Of a stretch of 6,811 nucleotides of DNA, positions 6,132 to 6,811 are shown piece by piece. The translations under genes and the position numbers were made by a program. The stretch covers positions 1-6,811 of the forward strand of contig JALSHX010000010.1 of NCBI GenBank assembly GCA_026982025.1, written 5' to 3'. Position 1 is the first letter of the stretch, and every line of letters begins with the position of its first letter. This stretch comes from Aquificaceae bacterium (GTDB lineage: Bacteria > Aquificota > Aquificia > Aquificales > Aquificaceae). The notes beneath the pieces were generated by a model, which worked only from the letters and a program-made list of their open reading frames with translations, made no database searches and was not told the DNA's origin.

Positions 6132-6160
6132 ATTGTACCAGCTTTGAGAAGTTTTTTTAA
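6132..6160 (-). promoter_or_regulatory. Probable vegetative promoter of tpx (extended -10)
   Basis: On the minus strand TGGTACAAT (6140-6132) is an extended -10, TGn plus TACAAT, five of six matches to TATAAT. At 17-base spacing the -35 position reads TTAAAA (6160-6155), a weak match that an extended -10 can tolerate. The predicted start near 6125 gives a leader of about 30 bases with the strong ribosome site. No clear OxyR or PerR operator palindrome is visible. Confidence 0.5.
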
Positions 6161-6174
6161 TGTTAATTGTCATA

Positions 6175-6180
6175 TATAAT
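6175..6180 (+). promoter_or_regulatory. Possible -10 element of the Trbp111-type gene
   Basis: TATAAT is a perfect -10 hexamer placed 10 bases before the ATG at 6191, so transcription at normal distance would begin near 6187. The -35 position is a T-tract (6152-6158) rather than a TTGACA-like hexamer, so this is tentative. Confidence 0.45.
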
Positions 6181-6190
6181 CATAGTGGCT

Positions 6191-6526
6191 ATGGCGGAAA
6201 GGGAGCAAATAAGCTTTGAAGATTTCCGGAGGATAGATCTAAGGCTTGCAAAGGTTTTATCAGCACGCAGGGTTGAGGGCTCCGACAAGCTCATTGAGCT
6301 GAGGGTATCTCTCGGTGGTGAGGAAAGAACCCTTGTAGCTGGTATTGCAATGTATTACAAGCCGGAGGATCTTGTAGGTAAGAAGATAATGATGGTTGCC
6401 AACCTCAAGCCCAGAAAGATTTTCGGAATTGAGTCCCAGGGCATGATCCTTGCCCTCTCCGACGGCGATACCCTTTCCCTCATCGTTCCCGAAAGGGATG
6501 TTAAAGAGGGAACGAGAGCTACCTGA
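6191..6526 (+). CDS. Trbp111-type tRNA-binding protein (OB fold, MetRS C-terminal/CsaA family)
   Basis: From the ATG at 6191 the product has 111 residues, the same length as Aquifex aeolicus Trbp111, a free-standing homodimeric protein that recognises the overall shape of tRNA. The family also includes CsaA and the C-terminal domain of bacterial methionyl-tRNA synthetase. The OB-fold domain fills nearly the whole protein: ISFEDFRRIDLRLAKVLSAR opens it, followed by GSDKLIELRVSLG, LVAGIAMYYKPEDLVGKKI and the conserved VANLKPRKIFGIESQGMIL. In Aquifex it is separate from MetRS, whereas many bacteria have it fused. Earlier in-frame starts exist (TTG 6167, GTG 6185), but none has a ribosome site and ATG gives the exact family length. 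A chaperone role as in CsaA is an alternative. The next gene starts 3 bases after the TGA, so the two are probably co-transcribed. Confidence 0.92.
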   Translation: MAEREQISFEDFRRIDLRLAKVLSARRVEGSDKLIELRVSLGGEERTLVAGIAMYYKPEDLVGKKIMMVANLKPRKIFGIESQGMILALSDGDTLSLIVPERDVKEGTRAT

Positions 6527-6529
6527 TAG

Positions 6530-6811
6530 ATGTTTAAAGTTATTCCCCTGCTGGTTTTCAGCTTAGCTTTCGGCTGGGATACAGAGGAAATATTTCGCCA
6601 CATTCAGGAGGGAAATCTTAATAAAATCCGTAAGGAGATCAAAAGTTCCAATGTAAGCAAGATCAGGGATAACCTCGGAACCCATCCCCTTCATGTGGCG
6701 GGAGAGTTCGGCAGGTTTAAAATAGCGGAGTACCTCATTAAAATCGGCTCGGACCCCAATGTTAAAGACAGGTACGGGCACACTCCTCTTCACTTTGCCG
6801 CAAACAACGGG
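6530..6811 (+). CDS. Exported ankyrin-repeat protein, 3' end beyond the window
   Basis: An open frame from ATG 6530 runs 94 codons to the right edge without a stop. Residues 1-15 (MFKVIPLLVFSLAFG) are a short basic then hydrophobic stretch like a minimal Sec signal peptide, with likely cleavage near Gly15-Trp16. After a helical linker, residues 47-79 form one ankyrin repeat (DNLGTHPLHVAGEFG then AEYLIKIGSDPNVK), and a second begins at 80 with DRYGHTPLHFAANNG; the T/H-P-L-H-x-A motif is clear in both. Ankyrin repeats bind proteins and reveal no specific function. If the signal is real the protein acts in the periplasm. Its start 3 bases after the upstream stop (TGATAGATG) suggests coupled translation; only a weak GAGAG lies upstream. 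The number of further repeats is unknown. Functional linkage to the tRNA-binding protein is doubtful. Confidence 0.85.
   Translation, partial: MFKVIPLLVFSLAFGWDTEEIFRHIQEGNLNKIRKEIKSSNVSKIRDNLGTHPLHVAGEFGRFKIAEYLIKIGSDPNVKDRYGHTPLHFAANNG

Noticed and set aside
6144..6153. TTGAGAAGTT, which also occurs at 45-54, considered as a shared regulatory repeat
   Set aside because: A few shared ten-base words are expected by chance in a window of this size, and the copy at 45-54 is inside a coding region with no promoter context.
6167..6190. Longer N-terminus (from TTG 6167) for the tRNA-binding protein
   Set aside because: The extra residues (MSYIIIVA) have no ribosome site, overlap the TATAAT promoter-like element, and break the exact 111-residue match to the Trbp111 family.
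1..6811. Mobile elements, prophage, CRISPR or defence systems
   Set aside because: No transposase, integrase, terminal repeats, spaced direct repeats or nuclease-like genes were seen; every long frame is explained by flagellar or housekeeping families.

Overview
The window looks like a piece of a chromosome from a flagellated thermophile of the Aquificaceae (an Aquifex, Hydrogenivirga, Thermocrinis or Hydrogenobacter relative). This rests on the flagellin termini, which resemble Aquifex flagellin as I remember it (NRLMGKSLLRLSTGLRIL, NDPNARAALQREI), on a free-standing 111-residue tRNA-binding protein of the Trbp111 type first described in Aquifex aeolicus, on very tight gene packing, and on unrelated short gene blocks lying side by side. 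No database search was possible, so the genus is open.

Minus strand, 4102 down to 1: a late flagellar filament operon. A near-consensus sigma-28 (FliA) promoter at 4139-4165 drives flagellin. A GC-rich hairpin with a short T-run follows, and then flaG, fliD (filament cap), fliS (flagellin export chaperone), a small helical protein that may be a FliT/FlgN-like chaperone, and the first codons of another gene leaving the left edge. Downstream of the hairpin the genes are separated by 3 bp or overlap by 4 to 29 bp. The order fits one logic: much filament protein, with smaller amounts of cap and chaperones by partial read-through.

Plus strand, 4187-5590: gcvPB, the PLP-binding subunit 2 of the glycine cleavage P-protein. 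It diverges from flagellin across only 84 bp and ends tail to tail with tpx, the two stop codons sharing four bases. Minus strand, 6096 down to 5587: tpx, a thiol peroxidase with both expected cysteines. Plus strand from 6191: the Trbp111-type tRNA-binding protein, followed 3 bp later by the start of a probable exported ankyrin-repeat protein that runs off the right edge.

No RNA genes, mobile elements, CRISPR arrays or long repeats were seen, and no stretch over 300 bases lacks a gene. This is mostly a well-conserved core region rather than a new system. The points worth a second look are regulatory and architectural: the flagellin/flaG intercistronic hairpin, the crowded divergent promoters, possible leaderless plus-strand genes, near-identical start regions on flagellin and tpx, and IN-motif segments inside the flagellin variable domain.
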